64,000 nucleotides of DNA from Fontivita pretiosa (GTDB lineage Bacteria; Planctomycetota; Phycisphaerae; Tepidisphaerales; Tepidisphaeraceae), in contig NZ_CP191258.1 of the NCBI RefSeq assembly GCF_050410795.1, positions 620,001-684,000 on the forward strand, given 5' to 3'. The translations under genes were made by a program, and so were the position numbers. The notes beneath the pieces are model-generated. The model was not told where the DNA came from. It was given only the letters and a program-made list of their open reading frames with translations, and did no database searches. Of this stretch, positions 60,912-64,000 are shown one piece after another. Each line of letters starts with the position of its first letter. Position 1 is the first letter of the stretch.

Positions 60912-62402
60912 CTAGAATTCGACCACCTGCCCATCAGCGATTGTGATCTTTTCGGTGGCGCCGGCGATTTCCAGGACATAGCTGCCCATCGGCAACGCCA
61001 CATCCTGTTCGCCGTAGCCAGAGTGCAGCTCCGTCTTGCCGTCGGCGTCGAGGACGCGAAAGCGGGTTTCGCTGGTGGCGTGCACGCGCAGGACGCCGCA
61101 GCGCGGAATCGTGTCATGACCCGACTTGACCTCGATCGGCACTCGCTTGTTGTTCACCGCGGCTTCGTAGCGGCCCGGCATCAGGTCGAATCCTGCCTCG
61201 CCGTATCCGCTGTTCACCGGCTTGTCGTTCTCGCCCTCGCCGCCGCTCCTGAAGACGGCGACTCGCGCGTTGGAGTTGTTCGTGTTGGGCGGATAGCTGA
61301 ACTGCACGCGTCCCAGCCGACCCTTCATCTTCGGATTGACCACCAGCATGTACGGCAGATTGCTCGCCAGCACGACTTCCTGCCTGGTCGCAAGCTTCCC
61401 GCCGATGGTTGCGACGCGTACTTCTTTAACCAGCCCGATCTTCGGCAGGTAGTGTCGCTCGATCGTTTCCTTGCCGCGCGTGGCGGGCACACCAGGGCTA
61501 CCCTCGGTGACTTCCTGCGAGCTGAAGATCACGTACCCATTGGCCGGCCCGTCGGGACCCTGAACCGCCACCGGGCCGAAAAGCTGGAGCTTGAGTTCCC
61601 CGCCCTCCTGGCCGGGCGCGGTCCACTCCGTGCCATTCTCCAGCTTCGGCGGCAGCGGCTGGAGCATCTGCGGCGGGTTCAGGTCCTGCGGCTGCTGGTT
61701 GTCCGGACTGTTTCTTCGCACGACATACACGCCTTTCTCGTCTGCCCGTACCCACACCTGCGCAACCTCCTGGTCGTTGACCTTCAGCGTGTAGCTCGTG
61801 CCGGCGGCGTCGGTCTTGCCAACGGTCGTGACCAGCTTTCCGCGCGCCACGCCTTCGCCATCGAACTGCATCCCAGGCACTTGAGCCTTGGTTCCCTTGC
61901 CCACGCGCATCATCATGTCGTAGGTCATCGTCGTTCCTTCGACCAGCGGCGTCAGATCCATCGGTTTGTCGGCCTTTCCCTGCTCGCTGGGCGCCGCCAC
62001 GCTGAACTCCACCGATTGCCACTTCTTTCCGTCCAGCAGCGTGTCAAGACGATACTTGCCTTGCGCCGCCGGCCGCTCGAGCACCAGCCTCAGCCAGCCG
62101 CTGCGCTGGCCCTTCAGATCCAGCTCGTTTTCCGCCACAACCTGCTGCCCCGCATCCAGCGCGATCCACCGGGACGTAAGTGTCCTGGCCTTGGCGTCGG
62201 GCTTGAGCTGGAAGACGACATGCAGATGTCTGGAAGGCGGCAGCGTCGTCGTGGGGTAGACTGCGCTTCCGTCGGCGGCGATCTCCAGACACGGCGTGAG
62301 CAGTTCCTCAGTCCCGCTTTTTGCCAGGGCGGGCATCGGCAACCCCATCGACAACAGCGACGAGAACAGTGCGGCAATAAAGACAGGCGAGCTTGGGCGC
62401 AT
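60912..62402 (-). CDS. Exported protein with two C-terminal SGYGE repeat modules
   Basis: 496 aa from ATG 62402, with AAAGGAG 7 nt upstream. A signal peptide covers 1-27 (ending ALA-KSG). The central part is beta-rich and has no recognisable catalytic motif. The C-terminus has two related modules of about 50 residues, each with SGYGE followed by a hydrophobic turn (LMPGRYEAAV, LPMGSYVLEI) and a closing beta strand, like PEGA-type surface modules. It stops 9 bp before the epimerase starts, so the two are likely co-transcribed and may act on the same polysaccharide. Function unknown. Confidence 0.75.
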   Translation of the reverse strand: MRPSSPVFIAALFSSLLSMGLPMPALAKSGTEELLTPCLEIAADGSAVYPTTTLPPSRHLHVVFQLKPDAKARTLTSRWIALDAGQQVVAENELDLKGQRSGWLRLVLERPAAQGKYRLDTLLDGKKWQSVEFSVAAPSEQGKADKPMDLTPLVEGTTMTYDMMMRVGKGTKAQVPGMQFDGEGVARGKLVTTVGKTDAAGTSYTLKVNDQEVAQVWVRADEKGVYVVRRNSPDNQQPQDLNPPQMLQPLPPKLENGTEWTAPGQEGGELKLQLFGPVAVQGPDGPANGYVIFSSQEVTEGSPGVPATRGKETIERHYLPKIGLVKEVRVATIGGKLATRQEVVLASNLPYMLVVNPKMKGRLGRVQFSYPPNTNNSNARVAVFRSGGEGENDKPVNSGYGEAGFDLMPGRYEAAVNNKRVPIEVKSGHDTIPRCGVLRVHATSETRFRVLDADGKTELHSGYGEQDVALPMGSYVLEIAGATEKITIADGQVVEF

Positions 62403-62505
62403 GAACTGGCTCCTTTCCCGAGCGAGGTGTTGTGGCTGCCGACAGACCGTGAAAGTCCGTCTGCGAAACAGAACTGCACTGGAAATGCGGCGACCTGCGG
62501 GGCCA

Positions 62506-64000
62506 TTATATCCGAGCAGAGCCGCGGCGGCGCCTTCGCCGGCACATGAAGATGCCCGCCGCCATCGCTCCCGCCGCCGCCATGCTCGGCTCGGGCGTAA
62601 CCGCAATCCGAGACAGTGTCGCACCTTCGATGTTCATCAGGTTCCAGTAAAACGTCTTCTCCTGCCCGTCGTTGGCGCTGGCGTAGACCAGCATGAGGTT
62701 GAACCCCCCGGCGGTGGTTTCGCTGACGCTGTAGCCGAACGTTCCCCCCGCCGCCGTCAGCTCATCCTTCACCGCCTGGATTCCCTGCGTCGTGCCCTCG
62801 ACCTTCAGCAGCACGTACACGTCGAGCTGCGCCGGATCCAGACCGGTGAATCGCACGTAGCCGATGTTGCTCGTCGGATGAATCACCAGCGGTGCATAGA
62901 CTCCCGGGCTTGGTTGAGGAATCAGCAGCGGCGTGGATTGCCCGAAGCGATCCGCCTCGGCGGGAAGATACACCGGCTGTGCGGCAGTGAGCCGCGCCGG
63001 GCCGCCGACGCGCGCGATGAACACGCCGCTGCTGCCACCGCTGAACTTGGCCCGAAAGGCAAGCTGTCCGTAATCGTTGAACCCCACCTGCCGCCCATCC
63101 TGCCCGCCCGATGCGCCGGCGAAAGTGAAACCGCTCAGTGTCCGCACATCTCCGGGTGCAACGGTGAATGCGTCCCCGGTTCGCAATACTTTCACCACCT
63201 GCCCGTAAGGATCCACCGCGTACAGCGCGTCTCGATTGCTGCTGACAACTCCGCTGCCTGTCAATTGCGTGAAGAATGCGACCTGACCTGCGGCGTTCAC
63301 GATCGGCTCGCCGAAAAATCCGAAGTTCACCCCGCTGGAGGTCCCGGGCGCCGCCTGTCCGGTCATGGCGCGCAGTTGTAGATCCCCGGGCTGACCAGAC
63401 CAGATTCCCTGATCCGCGCCCAGATGTCCGCGGAACGCAACGTGACCCCCGCCGCCGATCCGCGCATCGCCAAAACCTGTGAAGTTGGCGTTGGTGCCCG
63501 GCGCGGGCGGCGCCGTTACTCCGCTGCGCGCCACCAGCGTCAGCGTCCCGCCCTGCGCCACCCAGATACCGGTGTTGCCGCTGGGGCCCGTGAACCCCAC
63601 AATCGCGATCTGTCCGGCGTCGTTCATCACCGGGTCGCGGAAGTCAATGAATGTGCTGCCCGGATCCATCCCCGGCGCCGTATCGCCACTGCGAACCAGC
63701 AGAGAAGCCGCGTTGGGCGATCCGCCCCAGACTCCGCGCGAGTTGTCGCTCAAGCGCGCCCAGTACGCGACCTGGCCCGTGGCGTTGACCGTTGGCACCC
63801 CGATCGCCTGGTAGCTGGCCGTGCCCGCCCCGGGCGCCGTCGCGCCGGTGCGCGCTACCAGGATCAAGTTATCTGGCGTGCCCGCCCACAATCCGCCGGC
63901 GTAGCTGTTGGTGCTTCCCGTGAATGCCACTTTCCCGGCGCGGCTCATGAATGGCTGCGCTACCGTGTTGTAGGTCGCACCGTCGGGTGTCGTATCTCCC
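62506..64000 (-). CDS. PEP-CTERM protein with NxxGxxAF-type repeats (cut by window end)
   Basis: The visible part codes about 497 residues and stays open at the window edge, so the N-terminus is missing. Repeats of about 45 residues carry N-x-x-G-x-[VI]-A-[FYI] cores (VNATGQVAYWAR, MNDAGQIAIVGF, VNAAGQVAFFTQ, FNDYGQLAFRAK) and RSGD/RTGD-type turns. A beta-sandwich region follows (about 330-440 of the visible part). The tail is PEP-CTERM: VTPEP, a hydrophobic stretch and CRRRRRRGSARI. It is probably surface-exposed and sorted by an exosortase system like the protein at 16418-21259. Confidence 0.86.
   Translation of the reverse strand, partial: GDTTPDGATYNTVAQPFMSRAGKVAFTGSTNSYAGGLWAGTPDNLILVARTGATAPGAGTASYQAIGVPTVNATGQVAYWARLSDNSRGVWGGSPNAASLLVRSGDTAPGMDPGSTFIDFRDPVMNDAGQIAIVGFTGPSGNTGIWVAQGGTLTLVARSGVTAPPAPGTNANFTGFGDARIGGGGHVAFRGHLGADQGIWSGQPGDLQLRAMTGQAAPGTSSGVNFGFFGEPIVNAAGQVAFFTQLTGSGVVSSNRDALYAVDPYGQVVKVLRTGDAFTVAPGDVRTLSGFTFAGASGGQDGRQVGFNDYGQLAFRAKFSGGSSGVFIARVGGPARLTAAQPVYLPAEADRFGQSTPLLIPQPSPGVYAPLVIHPTSNIGYVRFTGLDPAQLDVYVLLKVEGTTQGIQAVKDELTAAGGTFGYSVSETTAGGFNLMLVYASANDGQEKTFYWNLMNIEGATLSRIAVTPEPSMAAAGAMAAGIFMCRRRRRRGSARI

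Overview
The window looks like chromosomal DNA of a high-GC, Gram-negative planctomycete, most likely of the class Phycisphaerae. This placement is inference. It rests on surface proteins with PEP-CTERM tails, dockerin-like calcium loops and autotransporter-type strand repeats, a pilin-like H-X9-DG-type protein, a large MoxR/DUF58/BatA/vWA operon, and an outer-membrane beta-barrel protein ending in an aromatic residue. No rRNA, tRNA or CRISPR array was seen. One complete insertion sequence is present; the rest reads as stable core and accessory chromosome.

Layout. (1) 3-12161, + strand: a tight glycan or glycolipid cluster with a glycoside-hydrolase-like/GT2 fusion (cut by the window start), two ABC exporter half-transporters, a GT-B-like protein, a GT4, a PIG-L deacetylase and three tandem GT2 enzymes that share an extra C-terminal domain. 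Most junctions are ATGA overlaps. (2) 12288-16051, - strand: an ECF sigma factor, a membrane anti-sigma-like partner and an exported charged protein, then a GYF_2 membrane protein. (3) 16418-23675, - strand: a giant PEP-CTERM strand-repeat protein, a pilin-like protein and a LacI-type regulator, with a divergent spacer of 568 bp holding a 19-bp palindrome. (4) 24244-28497: a small membrane protein, an HNH nuclease, a large DUF6785-like membrane protein and an alpha/alpha-toroid (prenyltransferase-like) protein. (5) 28503-40998, - strand: a nearly gapless envelope operon of membrane/LamG-like protein, MoxR ATPase, membrane-anchored pseudokinase, DUF58, BatA-like vWA, a second vWA protein and a 1308-aa coiled-coil protein; the toroid gene follows directly. 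(6) 41121-47652: DUF3467, a GlcD-type oxidase, a nitrilase-family amidase, a TPR/outer-membrane-barrel protein and a FecR protein with a long disordered tail. (7) 47693-55902, - strand: a TPR lipoprotein, a second BatA-like locus, and lutB and lutC flanking a GT39 glycosyltransferase, plus DUF2905. (8) 56008-57070: an IS4-type element with 18-bp inverted repeats and a 10-bp target duplication. (9) 57138-64000: a response regulator, a family-5 uracil-DNA glycosylase, a pseudo-receiver next to an orphan GroES, an exported AGE-family epimerase, an exported protein with C-terminal repeats, and a PEP-CTERM protein running off the window end.

The clearest sequence-level observation is that the IS4 element split a 25-bp sequence whose intact copy survives 8 kb away, directly after the stop codon of the FecR gene. 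The best candidates for undescribed biology are the pseudokinase inside the MoxR/BatA-type operon, the shared C-terminal domain of the three GT2 enzymes, and the orphan GroES/pseudo-receiver pair. None can be called a new system from sequence alone.
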